Assembly (NCBI GenBank): GCA_040385875.1
Contig: JAZKGO010000040.1
Coordinates: 80,236-144,235, forward strand
Direction of reading: 5' to 3'
DNA length: 64,000 nucleotides
Source: JANMZR01 sp040385875
GTDB taxonomy: Bacteria; Bacteroidota; Bacteroidia; Cytophagales; Spirosomataceae
Shown here: one piece after another, positions 25,061-34,344 of the stretch
Layout of the letters: each line of letters begins with the position of its first letter
Position numbering within the stretch: the stretch's first letter is position 1
Translations under genes and position numbers: made by a program
The notes under the pieces: generated by a model
Told to the model about the DNA's origin: nothing
Seen by the model: the letters and a program-made list of their open reading frames with translations, nothing else
The model's database searches: none

Positions 25061-26749
25061 TCAATAATTTTCAATCTTTACTTTTTGATCTGAAATATAC
25101 CATTGCAACTGGTCTTTTTCATCAATAATTGCCATTCCAAATTGGTATTCACCTTTTTGAATGGCTATATCAAAATAAGTTTTATCGATTACATAATATG
25201 AATTACCCCCAAATAATTTCAAGTTAGAAAGCATTTCACTACAGCTAGGATTGATTGGATTCATCACCCCAAAATAATATATGTTTGCAGTAGATTTGAT
25301 AAAACCAAATTGAGATTTTATTCTTGAATTTTCAAGTTTGTTTCGAGCAGCTTCAAAACCAATTTGATGCTCCCCTGAAGCCGTTAATTTATATTTAAAA
25401 TTACCCTTTTTTAAGTCCTCCTCTTTGGGCATTTCAAGCAACCTATTTTCTTGTATTATTGGCTTATAAATGCCTTTATCATAAAACTTATTCGAAAGTA
25501 CTTCAAACTTTTTATACATTGGATAGCTCACCTGAGTCAATAAAAATGACCACTTTTGATTATTGTGGAAATTGATCATGTCCGCTTTGAGGTTCGAATG
25601 AAATACTTGAATAGTTGGCAGCATGATTCTAAAATTTTTCAAATAATTTGTAGAGCTATAAACCATCAATCCCATCAAAAATAAGGCTTTCAAATACTTG
25701 TTTTTGAATTGAATCAAAACAAAAATAGTGGCAAAAACAATTAATAATACTGAATAATTAAAATACCAATTGGGTATATCAATATTGCTACTCCCTCGGT
25801 AGACCGCCACAGAAAGGGCAGTGCCAATAATCCAAATCAACACAGACGATGAAAAAACCCAGATTTGCGGATTGGAACCTGGCAGGTTTTTAAATATAAT
25901 TTGATAGCTGTCAATCAGAAACTTAACTGTAAAAAACAAAACAATTGCCACTGCTGCTACTAATTCGATCGTCTTATGTCCAGTATAAAAAGCAGCACTC
26001 AAAAACTTAAAAAAGTAGGTAACCCTTTTTATTGAAAGCATCAATTGGGGAGCCATATCATCGGCAGTTGTAAAGTAAACTGCAATAAATACTACAAAAA
26101 TAAGGGAGGCTATTTTGAGGTGTAAAGTTCTTTTTTGAAGAAATAGAAAATATAAAATAATCGGGAAGGAGAGTATTCCATTTCCATTTGAAAATACACT
26201 CATAATTGCAAAAATGAGCATCAAATAAAATGCCCTATTAGTAGCGAGAGTAAGGCAGTAAAAAGCTGAAATTGCCCACATATATACGGCCATATTGGGA
26301 AAACCGTAGGTGCAAACAATATTTTGATAGAACTGAAATTGGAAAAAAATGAGAGCAATCGGGAATACCAAAAGCCGCAAAGACTTCTTTTGCCACAACA
26401 AATAAGCTATCACTAAAAAAGTCACTACATGGCTTAAATTGCCAATTATTACTAAATTTTTAAAATTAACGGTTCCAAGCAAATGATAATGCCCAACAAT
26501 GAATAGTCTGAAATAAGCTATCCGATGTTGTGCATGCTGTTGGAAAATTAGTCTTAATTTTTCGAAAATTGAGTCAGTGGCAATGTATTCATCCAGAAAG
26601 GTAAATCCCCAGAAAAAGTCATCAAAATAAGGAGCATTTGTAGAATATTGGATAAAAATAAAACAATAAAAAGCCAACAACAAAAATGTACAACCTAAGC
26701 TAAAATAGTAGCAATATTTCAATAATTGTTCTTTTAGCTTCAAATTCAT
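25061..26749 (-). CDS. Multi-pass membrane protein, GT-C glycosyltransferase-like (unassigned)
   Basis: 562 residues with about ten or more hydrophobic helices and a C-terminal soluble domain (about 430-562). After the first helix comes PYFDDFFWG with Asp43-Asp44, the location and style of the acidic motif that GT-C enzymes place in their first external loop for the lipid-linked sugar donor. Family not recognised with certainty; a GT-C or DUF6056-like membrane protein is the best reading. It ends 16 bp from the convergent ispE and lies 26 bp downstream of plsC on the same strand. Confidence 0.5.
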   Translation of the reverse strand: MNLKLKEQLLKYCYYFSLGCTFLLLAFYCFIFIQYSTNAPYFDDFFWGFTFLDEYIATDSIFEKLRLIFQQHAQHRIAYFRLFIVGHYHLLGTVNFKNLVIIGNLSHVVTFLVIAYLLWQKKSLRLLVFPIALIFFQFQFYQNIVCTYGFPNMAVYMWAISAFYCLTLATNRAFYLMLIFAIMSVFSNGNGILSFPIILYFLFLQKRTLHLKIASLIFVVFIAVYFTTADDMAPQLMLSIKRVTYFFKFLSAAFYTGHKTIELVAAVAIVLFFTVKFLIDSYQIIFKNLPGSNPQIWVFSSSVLIWIIGTALSVAVYRGSSNIDIPNWYFNYSVLLIVFATIFVLIQFKNKYLKALFLMGLMVYSSTNYLKNFRIMLPTIQVFHSNLKADMINFHNNQKWSFLLTQVSYPMYKKFEVLSNKFYDKGIYKPIIQENRLLEMPKEEDLKKGNFKYKLTASGEHQIGFEAARNKLENSRIKSQFGFIKSTANIYYFGVMNPINPSCSEMLSNLKLFGGNSYYVIDKTYFDIAIQKGEYQFGMAIIDEKDQLQWYISDQKVKIENY

Positions 26750-26775
26750 TTATTGTATTGCTTTAGCAATTAAAC

Positions 26776-27516
26776 CTACTTAGTTGTACTGTTTTCATCC
26801 CTGATTTGGCTCTCCAATAGAATAATGAGTTCCTCATTTGAATAAAGAGAAGGCTCCACCACAGGCAATGCCGTAAAGTTCACATTAGTAAAACTCACAA
26901 ACGGGAAAAAGCCTTTGGGGTTTAATTTATTATTCCCCTTAATCGCAATTGGAACAATCACTGCATTCTTGGTGTATTTCAACAATACTGCCAGGCCTCC
27001 AATTGCAAAAGGTTTTATTTGATCGGTTTTGGATCGTGTCCCTTCCGGAAATATTGAAGGACTAAAGCCTCTCTCAAGGGCCGTTTTGGCCATTCTTGCA
27101 ATTTCGGGAATGGCCTGCCTGCTATCTTTTCTGTTGATGAGGGCTGCTCCGCTCAAGCGCAGATTCAATGAAATACTTGGGATGCCTTTTGAGAGCTCAA
27201 TTTTTGAAACAAAAATCGGATTATACTTCCTCAAAAACCAAATAATGCCAATGATATCAAACATGCTTTGGTGGTTGGATACTAAAATTATTGGTCTATC
27301 TGATGGGATTTTCCCTTTTTGAGAAAATTTAATGTTGGCACCTGTGATTATTAAAAATTTTAACAGAAAAAAATTAAGCCAATGAACCGTAATTTGATGA
27401 GCTTTTGGCCCCCAAATATGAAAAGCTGCTAATTGAATTGGGTGAAAAATTAAAAGGAAAAAACCAAAAAATATAAAATAAATAGTACTCAAAAAATAAT
27501 CTACAATTCTTTTCAT
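26776..27516 (-). CDS. plsC: 1-acyl-sn-glycerol-3-phosphate acyltransferase (PlsC family)
   Basis: 246 residues. One N-terminal hydrophobic anchor (about 8-30) is followed by the acyltransferase signatures: NHQSMFD with the catalytic His82-x4-Asp87 pair, an IFVSKIEL block II, and FPEGTRSK at 156-163 for glycerol-phosphate binding. It makes phosphatidic acid from lysophosphatidic acid at the inner membrane. Same strand as the downstream GT-C-like gene, and divergent from pdeM. Related PlsC-like enzymes also acylate ornithine or glycine lipids, which sequence alone does not exclude. Confidence 0.88.
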   Translation of the reverse strand: MKRIVDYFLSTIYFIFFGFFLLIFHPIQLAAFHIWGPKAHQITVHWLNFFLLKFLIITGANIKFSQKGKIPSDRPIILVSNHQSMFDIIGIIWFLRKYNPIFVSKIELSKGIPSISLNLRLSGAALINRKDSRQAIPEIARMAKTALERGFSPSIFPEGTRSKTDQIKPFAIGGLAVLLKYTKNAVIVPIAIKGNNKLNPKGFFPFVSFTNVNFTALPVVEPSLYSNEELIILLESQIRDENSTTK

Positions 27517-27603
27517 AAATGGACCTAAAATAAAATCAAATTTCGGAAAATTATTTTAATTATACGCTTTTTAACTAAATTTGAACTCACTCCCTTTTTA
27601 TCA

Positions 27604-28248
27604 TTGCTTTTGAAATTTACTTTTGCCGACGAACAGTTTTTGTTATTACCTGAAAAAGCCCTCTTTTGGGAAAATGAAAAGACACTGATTTTAGCCGATT
27701 TACACTTGGGCAAAGCCAGCCATTTCAGAAAACAGGGATTGGCTGTACCCACCCAAAGTATTCAAAAAGATTATAGTATTTTATCAAGCTTAATAACTGA
27801 TTACCAACCTAATAGAATTCTCATTCTTGGCGACTTGTTTCATAGTACTTATAATACAGAATGGGAAATATTTGGTGACTTTCTTGAAAAAAATCAATCT
27901 GTTCGTTTCGAATTAGTGATGGGAAATCACGATATTTTGCCAGTCGAAAAATACAACTCTTTAGGTCTCATCATTATGGGCGAAATAATGGTTCACAAAA
28001 ATTTAATCTTTAGCCATCATCCATTGCAATCAGTCCCAGAAAACTTTCTGAATTTTTCTGGTCATATTCACCCTGGTATCCGACTGGAAGGAACTGGGCG
28101 TCAGTCTATTACAATGCCCTGTTTTTATCATCTCGACTCTAATTTCATATTACCAGCTTTTGGGAGCCTTACTGGCTTAAAAGTTTTAGAAAAGCATAAA
28201 AATGCGGAAATTTTTGGCATTTCAGGCAGCAGAATATTTAAAATTTAA
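27604..28248 (+). CDS. pdeM: Ligase-associated DNA damage response phosphoesterase PdeM
   Basis: 214 residues with metallophosphoesterase motifs ILADLHLGKASHFR (Asp and His of motif I), ILGDLFHS (motif II), VMGNHDILP (motif III) and SGHIHPGI (motif V). The LHLGKASHFR sequence and short length identify the PdeM type found with DNA ligase, Lhr-like helicase and exonuclease in a DNA-repair cluster. Those partners are not adjacent here. No ATG is available: TTG at 27604 (or 27610) fits, about 20 bp after a -7 box TAAATTTG at 27576-27583. It ends 12 bp from the convergent acyltransferase gene. Confidence 0.88.
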   Translation: MLLKFTFADEQFLLLPEKALFWENEKTLILADLHLGKASHFRKQGLAVPTQSIQKDYSILSSLITDYQPNRILILGDLFHSTYNTEWEIFGDFLEKNQSVRFELVMGNHDILPVEKYNSLGLIIMGEIMVHKNLIFSHHPLQSVPENFLNFSGHIHPGIRLEGTGRQSITMPCFYHLDSNFILPAFGSLTGLKVLEKHKNAEIFGISGSRIFKI

Positions 28249-28260
28249 ATCATTAGGCCT

Positions 28261-29379
28261 TTAATATTTGTACTTATCCTTTAACTTATTGATAGGATTT
28301 TCAAAAACATACCAAGAAATCGTAGAAATGATCAAGACTATCGGAAATAAAATACACAATTTTACGAAGATATTATCGCCAAACCCTAATGAGTAGTGGT
28401 TTAGTTTATTAAATATCTGCGGGATGATGTTTGAATTGTCTGAATAATAAAAATTATAAATGAAATGATGGTAGATATAAATTCCGTATGAAATTTTACC
28501 TCCGAAAACAACGAATTTATTTTCAAAAATGGCCCTTTTTAAAATTGCAAATAGGCTTTTATCTTTTATTTTAACAAAACTGAAAATTAGAAATACAGAT
28601 AATAATGATTCGAAAAATCTGAGTAATACAACGGAATAAAAATTATGCGGCTCACTGATTGATTTCATCTGAATGACCAGTAAACAATAGGATATTAAGC
28701 TTATCAATAGCCCGATTTTTATATATTTATTGGAAATCATTTCAGTGGCTTTACCATTAAAAAGATAATAAGCAAGCAAACCTCCCAAGCCCAAGGCATC
28801 TAACGAGGTAGGCATCAGTACATATGGCTCAACCCAGGAATGGTGGTTGAAATAAAACCAATATCTCAATAAGACTGATGAGAGAATCAGTAAAATGAGT
28901 ACTCTAGGAATATTGTTGAGTCTAATAAAAAATATAACAAATGGGAAAAATAAATAGAATTGCTCTTCGACTGCCAATGACCAAAAATGATCGAAAGAGC
29001 CCATCCAAGTATTGGTATAAGCAATATAATTATTTGTTTGATAGGTAATTAACCAAAAAATATGCTGTCTCAAAAAATCCTCATTTTGTATATAAAGCAC
29101 CAAAAGCACTAGATAATAAAGCGGGAAAATGCGTAAAGTTCGCCGAATATAAAATAGCTTCAAGGACCTGCTATGATCACGATTATTTAAATTATCTGCA
29201 GTTTTAGCTCTTAACAAAATCCCTGTTATTAAGAAACCAGACAGCACGAAAAACAAACTCACCCCAAAATAACTTGCTGGAAAGCCCATTTTACCGTTGG
29301 TCCAATGGTCAAGCAAAACAAGCACAACGGCAAAAAACCTCAATCCATCCAGCGATTTTACATAGTCTTTTTGCTCCAT
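28261..29379 (-). CDS. Acyltransferase-3 family membrane O-acyltransferase (OafA/YrhL type)
   Basis: 372 residues with about ten transmembrane helices. The family's first helix motif SLDGLRFFAVVLVLLDHW (about 9-26, with the conserved His) and the following FGVSLFFVLSGFLITGIL are present, as is the FYIRRTLRIFPLYY block. Such proteins transfer acetyl or other acyl groups to exported glycans. It is the last gene of a minus-strand run of envelope-glycan genes and follows the HAD gene by 55 bp, so it plausibly decorates the glycan made by that region (inference). Confidence 0.9.
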   Translation of the reverse strand: MEQKDYVKSLDGLRFFAVVLVLLDHWTNGKMGFPASYFGVSLFFVLSGFLITGILLRAKTADNLNNRDHSRSLKLFYIRRTLRIFPLYYLVLLVLYIQNEDFLRQHIFWLITYQTNNYIAYTNTWMGSFDHFWSLAVEEQFYLFFPFVIFFIRLNNIPRVLILLILSSVLLRYWFYFNHHSWVEPYVLMPTSLDALGLGGLLAYYLFNGKATEMISNKYIKIGLLISLISYCLLVIQMKSISEPHNFYSVVLLRFFESLLSVFLIFSFVKIKDKSLFAILKRAIFENKFVVFGGKISYGIYIYHHFIYNFYYSDNSNIIPQIFNKLNHYSLGFGDNIFVKLCILFPIVLIISTISWYVFENPINKLKDKYKY

Positions 29380-29434
29380 ATTTTGAATTCATGATCTCAA
29401 AATCAATTTTTTGAAACCCCTATACTGTAGAAAA

Positions 29435-30037
29435 TTAAAACATTTTAAAAAATGCGTAATCAGCCTCCTCTAGTAATTCCTTGTCGCCATTGCTATCACC
29501 ATAAGCGTATAGCTCATAGCTTTTGCGAACGGGATATTGTTCTAAAAGCCGATTCACTTTCTCGGCACCATGGCAATTTTTTGAAGAAAACTTGCCTGTC
29601 AACTTACCATTGACAACCTCAGGAACAGTGGCAATTACCTGTTCAAATCCATGTTGTAAAGCCCAAGGTTCAATCCAATTTACTATAGATGCCGAAATAA
29701 TTACCAAAGCATGGTGTTGGCCTTTATGCCAATTAATTTTTTCAATAGCTTCTTTATTAAGCAGTTGATTGATTTCAAATTGATATTTTTCTCCTAAATC
29801 TTTGAAATGATCAATAGGCATCCCTCGAAATAAGATAGAAAATAGGGTTTCTTTTGCCTGGTTATTTGAAATATTTCCAAACATGTAATTGATAAAAGTG
29901 GGAATAAAAATGACCAAGCCAACCATCATTTTTGACCAACCTAACGCAAATATCATAAATTGAAAAAGGGTATCTTTGGTGGTGATAGTTCCATCAAAAT
30001 CAAAGGCTGCTATTACCAAATGGGGTTTATTTTCCAT
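29435..30037 (-). CDS. HAD-IB family phosphatase (SerB-like)
   Basis: 200 residues with HAD motif I DFDGT (nucleophile Asp13, acid Asp15), motif II ISAS, and motif IV GDSNGDKELLEEAD, preceded by a helical cap typical of subfamily IB. A short hydrophobic cap stretch (MMVGLVIFIPTFINYMF) suggests membrane association or a lipid-like substrate. SerB-type phosphoserine phosphatase is the fold relative. However, the gene overlaps the preceding membrane protein by 11 bp, with the UbiA-type phosphoribosyltransferase next, so dephosphorylation of a polyprenyl-phosphoribose-5-phosphate is an attractive alternative. Confidence 0.85.
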   Translation of the reverse strand: MENKPHLVIAAFDFDGTITTKDTLFQFMIFALGWSKMMVGLVIFIPTFINYMFGNISNNQAKETLFSILFRGMPIDHFKDLGEKYQFEINQLLNKEAIEKINWHKGQHHALVIISASIVNWIEPWALQHGFEQVIATVPEVVNGKLTGKFSSKNCHGAEKVNRLLEQYPVRKSYELYAYGDSNGDKELLEEADYAFFKMF

Positions 30038-31589
30038 CAGATTTTGCTAGATATTTGTAAAAAATGGATTGATCAGTAAGACCCATAAAATTTCTCACCA
30101 ACACATTATTCGGGTTTTTCAAAGTACCCAAATTATTTTGAATCGTTAAGTTTTTGTCTTTTGCCACCAAAAGTCTATCTCCAATATTTTTGATGATTGG
30201 GTTACCGTTGGTAGATAAAGTTTCTCCCAAATTCGTTTGACTTGCCGCTTCCAAGCTTGTGAAATACACCGATCTTATAAATTGCATATTATGACCCAGC
30301 CCAGCCACAATCAAATAGAGAATTACCAAATTTTTTCTGATTCCATTTTTCGCTTTCAATAAATACTCACCGGCTAGTAGCATCAAAATAAACATAGCCG
30401 GGATAGATGCCCGTGCAGTCAAATCCAAACCAAAACCCAATTGAAAAAAGGGTAAAATCAATAAAACAAATAAGATTAAATAAAATAATAGGTCCGTTTT
30501 GTATCTATCAAATAGTAGAATGGAGATGATGCCAATTGATAAAAATATAAAAATCAAATAGGTCTTTATTTCAGGCAAAACGATATTAAAAACATTGCCA
30601 GAGGAATTGGAAGCAAAATAGAAATAACAAATCGCCATTACTGAAAATGAGCCTCCAACGTTTTCAAAGCTAAGATATTTCCCAAATTTTTTAAAATCAA
30701 TGTTATTTAATTTAGCCTTGGAGAAATCATTTTTGTACACAAAATAAGCAATGAATGAAAGGAAACCAATAAAAGCAAATGGGCCATAGAAAAACAATAT
30801 ACTTGACAAGAAGAGTATATTTTTTGGATTCATTTGATTAATAATCAACAAAATAATGAGCCAAGGGACAATCGTTTGGTTGAATGTCCAATAGATTAAT
30901 CCTGTATTGCCATCTGCGAAAAGAAGGTTCCCAGCCCATAAATAAGCATTACCCTTTAATATTTCTTTGATAGGAAAAGTATAGAATGTACCAATAAAAT
31001 AGAGCGTGCCCCAAGCTATAAATAGCCAAAATATTTTAATCGAAAATCTGTTAAAATATTTACATAAAAAATATAAAACAAGACTAATCCCAATCACCGT
31101 CCATAAATAAAGAATAAAGCTGCCAACTTTAATGCCCAAAATTTTGCCAGCAACTGCCGCTGGAAGCCAGTAACCCAAATAATAAACGAGGAAAGTTTGT
31201 TTGCCTTCCAAGGGATTTTCAGAAGCAAAGCCTTTGATCTGATATACAACCGGCCATTGATTATTGATTAAATCTTGAAAAACAGCCGATCGATAATGAT
31301 GATCTTCATTTTGAAAACTATAGCCGCCTATTCCTGAAAAAAAGAGATAAACAATGAGTAAAAATAGAATTAAATAAAGCAACTTTGATTGCTTTCTAAT
31401 TTCGTCAATTATCTTATTATCAATCACATAGCTTCCAATCGAGCAATACAATGCATAAACAAAAAATATTGAAATAGGTATTGAAATATACCAATGCAGC
31501 CAACCAATAAGAAAAATCAAATAAGGCAATCCCAAATAAAAATACGCAAGCCGGATCATGAACCTATCCGTTATTTTCAGATTGTTCAT
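30027..31589 (-). CDS. Multi-pass membrane protein, putative GT-C glycosyltransferase
   Basis: 520 residues from the ATG at 31589; an upstream TTG at 31625 would add 12 residues. About 12 hydrophobic helices. After the third helix a soluble loop contains FQNEDHHYRSAVF (Glu/Asp near residues 95-96) in the position of the GT-C acidic motif. Family not confidently recognised. It overlaps the HAD phosphatase gene by 11 bp and follows the UbiA gene by 114 bp, all on the minus strand. It would be a reasonable user of a polyprenyl-phosphate-linked sugar. Confidence 0.5.
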   Translation of the reverse strand: MNNLKITDRFMIRLAYFYLGLPYLIFLIGWLHWYISIPISIFFVYALYCSIGSYVIDNKIIDEIRKQSKLLYLILFLLIVYLFFSGIGGYSFQNEDHHYRSAVFQDLINNQWPVVYQIKGFASENPLEGKQTFLVYYLGYWLPAAVAGKILGIKVGSFILYLWTVIGISLVLYFLCKYFNRFSIKIFWLFIAWGTLYFIGTFYTFPIKEILKGNAYLWAGNLLFADGNTGLIYWTFNQTIVPWLIILLIINQMNPKNILFLSSILFFYGPFAFIGFLSFIAYFVYKNDFSKAKLNNIDFKKFGKYLSFENVGGSFSVMAICYFYFASNSSGNVFNIVLPEIKTYLIFIFLSIGIISILLFDRYKTDLLFYLILFVLLILPFFQLGFGLDLTARASIPAMFILMLLAGEYLLKAKNGIRKNLVILYLIVAGLGHNMQFIRSVYFTSLEAASQTNLGETLSTNGNPIIKNIGDRLLVAKDKNLTIQNNLGTLKNPNNVLVRNFMGLTDQSIFYKYLAKSDGK

Positions 31590-31703
31590 AAAACTATTTA
31601 CAAAATTGTTTGGCCAAAAAGGCAATCATTGACATTTCAATTTTTACTTGTCCCGAATTTTGGTTCTGTTTAGAAATATACATCCTGTTATGATTGATTT
31701 ATC

Positions 31704-32585
31704 TCAATGAAAATAAAGAATAATCCCAAATGAAATGATCCAGCCAATCATAATCAATTGCAAAAAGCTATCTTTCAAAAACACTTTGGTCGGATTCCCA
31801 CTTTGTTGCTTTACAAAAACCACTTGCAGGTACCTGAATACACCAATAATCACAAAAAACGAAGTTAAATAGATGTTTTTACCAGTTCGTAGAATTACTT
31901 CGTTCGAGGTGGTATACATTATATAAGCCACAATCACTATCGCAGAACTGATAATGATGGCTGCATTCAAAAACTCCAAATTATACCCATCGATATTACT
32001 CCTATGTTTTACTCCCGTGGTGGTAGTGAGCAACAGGTCATCTCTACGTTTGGCAAAAGCTAAAAATAGCGCCAAAAGGAATGTCATAATAATAATCCAA
32101 TGCGACAAATAAATATCGGTGGCTGCACTGCCTAAAAATATACGAATCACAAAACCAAGTGAAATAATGATTACATCCACCAAAGCGATTTTTTTCAACC
32201 AAACAGTATAAAGTATATTTTGAACCAAATAAAGCCATACACATAGCCAAACCCAAATACTGTTAAACATCCCATAAAAAATCAACCCGGAAAGTGTCAG
32301 AAGGACTAAAATGAGGTATTTAGCATAGTTTTGGGTGATAATTCCTGCAGCGATAGGTCTAAACTTTTTTTCAGGATGGTTGATATCCTCTTCAACATCA
32401 CGTAAATCGTTGAACACATAAATGCTGCTAGCAATTAAAGAAAAGCCCAAAAAAGCCCAAGCTGAGTTTACAAAAAGAGTCGGATCGAAGATTTTACCAT
32501 GAAAAAAAAGCGGCATAAAAATTGCCCCATTTTTCACCCATTGGTGCACTCTCATTAATGATAAAATCGACTTTATTTTTGACAA
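31704..32585 (-). CDS. UbiA-type polyprenyl-phosphate phosphoribosyltransferase (DPPR synthase-like)
   Basis: 293 residues with about eight to nine transmembrane helices. The aspartate-rich motif NDLRDVEED (59-67) binds the polyprenyl phosphate via Mg2+. The N-terminal RVHQWVKN and the following HPEKKFRPIAAG are typical of the decaprenyl-phosphate phosphoribosyltransferase branch (Rv3806c type) rather than quinone-pathway UbiA. That branch transfers phosphoribose from PRPP to a polyprenyl phosphate. The start is TTG at 32585 or ATG at 32555; the longer form fits the usual N-terminal length. Its neighbours, a HAD phosphatase and GT-C-like proteins, support a role in lipid-linked pentose metabolism. 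Confidence 0.82.
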   Translation of the reverse strand: MSKIKSILSLMRVHQWVKNGAIFMPLFFHGKIFDPTLFVNSAWAFLGFSLIASSIYVFNDLRDVEEDINHPEKKFRPIAAGIITQNYAKYLILVLLTLSGLIFYGMFNSIWVWLCVWLYLVQNILYTVWLKKIALVDVIIISLGFVIRIFLGSAATDIYLSHWIIIMTFLLALFLAFAKRRDDLLLTTTTGVKHRSNIDGYNLEFLNAAIIISSAIVIVAYIMYTTSNEVILRTGKNIYLTSFFVIIGVFRYLQVVFVKQQSGNPTKVFLKDSFLQLIMIGWIISFGIILYFH

Positions 32586-32629
32586 CTTTCTAAAATTTTA
32601 ATTTCATTATCTAATCCAAAAACACGCTT

Positions 32630-32660
32630 ATTCGACAAAAGTAATGGATTTTGATCGAAT
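32630..32660 (-). promoter_or_regulatory. Imperfect inverted repeat containing a -7 box upstream of the UbiA gene
   Basis: ATTCGACAAAA (32630-32640) pairs with TTTTGATCGAAT (32649-32660) with a single bulged A. The minus-strand -7 box TACTTTTG (32643-32636) lies within it, which would start transcription about 45 bp before the TTG start. It sits directly after the stop of the upstream GT39-like gene (32665), so a weak terminator hairpin is an alternative. Confidence 0.35.
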
Positions 32661-32664
32661 GTAT

Positions 32665-34344
32665 TTACTTTTTGTTAAAGGCCACTACTTTCCATTCAGT
32701 TGACTTATAAATATTTTTTTGTGAATATAAGGAGGTATCAATCAGGCTTTTATCATTGATTTTATAATCCTCAATCTTTTCATTTTGAGCCAGTAGAGCG
32801 AGAAAACTTTTCTCTTTTTTTATTCGATCAAATACCTCAGCATTCAAATAATAGCCCTCGTTGGCATAATCGCCCAAAATATAATAGCCCTCAAATGAAT
32901 GCACAGCCACATTTGGATGGGAAAAATCAGCTTTCAAAGTTTTATGTAACAATGCTGGGGGATATTTTTCATAAAAGCCCACGAATAAATAATTAAAAAC
33001 CAATTGAGAAGTAATTACAATTTTTTCGCTCGGCTTTTTACTTTGATTGGCTACTTTTATGGCTCCATCAAAATTTGTTACAAATTGGTCATAATTACGA
33101 AATCGGTAAAAATATTCTCCATAAAAAATAACTGACTGAATACAAAACAAGCCAATAAAAGCACATAACAATTGCTTTTTAAATCGGGTATCCAATATAT
33201 TTTCCATAAAAATGAAAACCCCAATCAGTGATAAAATAGGTACAACCGCCTGTAAATGAACCGACCGATTCAAGTTCATTTCAAATAAAAGAAACGGAAT
33301 TAAACAAGAAAGCGACCAAAAATACAGCACCTTAAATTGGTTATTCAATTGATTATAAGCTTGTTGTGCTAAATAAATTAATCCCAAAAGGCTAAAAACT
33401 AAGAAGAAATGAGGTGTGAAAAATTTGGTGGTATTAATAGCTCGATCAAACTCTTTAAAGCCAGAAAACACAAAAATGAAATTCTTTTTAATGAGAGCAA
33501 GATTCTTACCAAAACCTTTGTAAACCTCCTCTCGGTTCGAAAGCATTTTGGGGATTTCAAAAGGTAAATATTGTTCAATTGCCAACTCTGTTTTTAAAAC
33601 ATGATTTTTTAAAATGAACAAAATAAAGGGACATAGAATAAAAAAAAACAGTGCAATTGAGGCCGAAAATAAGAGTTTATGCCTCTTAATATCTTGCCAA
33701 AAATAAATAAAAATTAATCCCATAAAAGCAGGAATAATAAATAAGGCCGAGGCATAGGTATAGATAATGAGCGCTAGCGATGGAAAACTGAAAATTAAAA
33801 TCAACTTCTTACTAAAATTTAACTTTTCCTCTGATGAAATAGTAAGAAAGGTTTTAGTAAATAAATACAATGAAAATATTACAAAAAAAGGAAGGATATT
33901 GTATTCCAAAGCCCATCTTGATATCATAAATAGGTAAGGATCAAATAGATACAATAAAGTAGCGGCTAAAACAAAGTAGTAATTCTTGAAAAGTAACTTC
34001 GCAAATAAATAGACTAAAGGAATGGTACCCAACCCTAAAAATGCTGAAAGCAATCGGATTGAATGTTGATTTAAATCAAAGAAATACAAAAAAGGAACAG
34101 ATAAATAAGCGTAAAGGGTGTTTTGTCCACTGCCAAAAGAAAGGAAATAGGGTGGTAGCTGGATTCCCCAACGGTCGGCACCCGTTTTTAGAATAGAATA
34201 GGCTTCATAACCAATCGAGGCTTCGTCGGCATTGAGCCCCACAGGAATAAGACCCAATTTGAAAATTCGCAGAAAAACCCCAATCGCCAAAAGGAAAAAG
34301 AAGGCTATTTTTATGGAATTGGTTGGTTTAATTGATGACATCAT
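32665..34344 (-). CDS. ArnT/PMT-like phospholipid-carrier-dependent glycosyltransferase (GT-C), copy B
   Basis: 559 residues from the ATG at 34344, chosen because it forms a 4-bp ATGA overlap with the stop of the upstream paralogue. N-terminal helix, then the GT39/ArnT-like first external loop GLNADEASIGYEA with Asp40-Glu41, followed by about ten more helices and a C-terminal soluble domain. Such enzymes transfer a sugar from a polyprenyl phosphate to lipids, proteins or glycans on the outer side of the inner membrane. It is a tandem paralogue of copy A, with the same order of motifs (SGQNTLYAYLS, WALEYNILPFFVI, NLNRSVHLQ). Acceptor unknown. Confidence 0.78.
   Translation of the reverse strand: MMSSIKPTNSIKIAFFFLLAIGVFLRIFKLGLIPVGLNADEASIGYEAYSILKTGADRWGIQLPPYFLSFGSGQNTLYAYLSVPFLYFFDLNQHSIRLLSAFLGLGTIPLVYLFAKLLFKNYYFVLAATLLYLFDPYLFMISRWALEYNILPFFVIFSLYLFTKTFLTISSEEKLNFSKKLILIFSFPSLALIIYTYASALFIIPAFMGLIFIYFWQDIKRHKLLFSASIALFFFILCPFILFILKNHVLKTELAIEQYLPFEIPKMLSNREEVYKGFGKNLALIKKNFIFVFSGFKEFDRAINTTKFFTPHFFLVFSLLGLIYLAQQAYNQLNNQFKVLYFWSLSCLIPFLLFEMNLNRSVHLQAVVPILSLIGVFIFMENILDTRFKKQLLCAFIGLFCIQSVIFYGEYFYRFRNYDQFVTNFDGAIKVANQSKKPSEKIVITSQLVFNYLFVGFYEKYPPALLHKTLKADFSHPNVAVHSFEGYYILGDYANEGYYLNAEVFDRIKKEKSFLALLAQNEKIEDYKINDKSLIDTSLYSQKNIYKSTEWKVVAFNKK

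Noticed and set aside
29435..30037. Firm assignment of the HAD protein as SerB
   Set aside because: Motifs fit the HAD-IB subfamily generally; the genomic context and hydrophobic cap leave a lipid-phosphate substrate equally possible.
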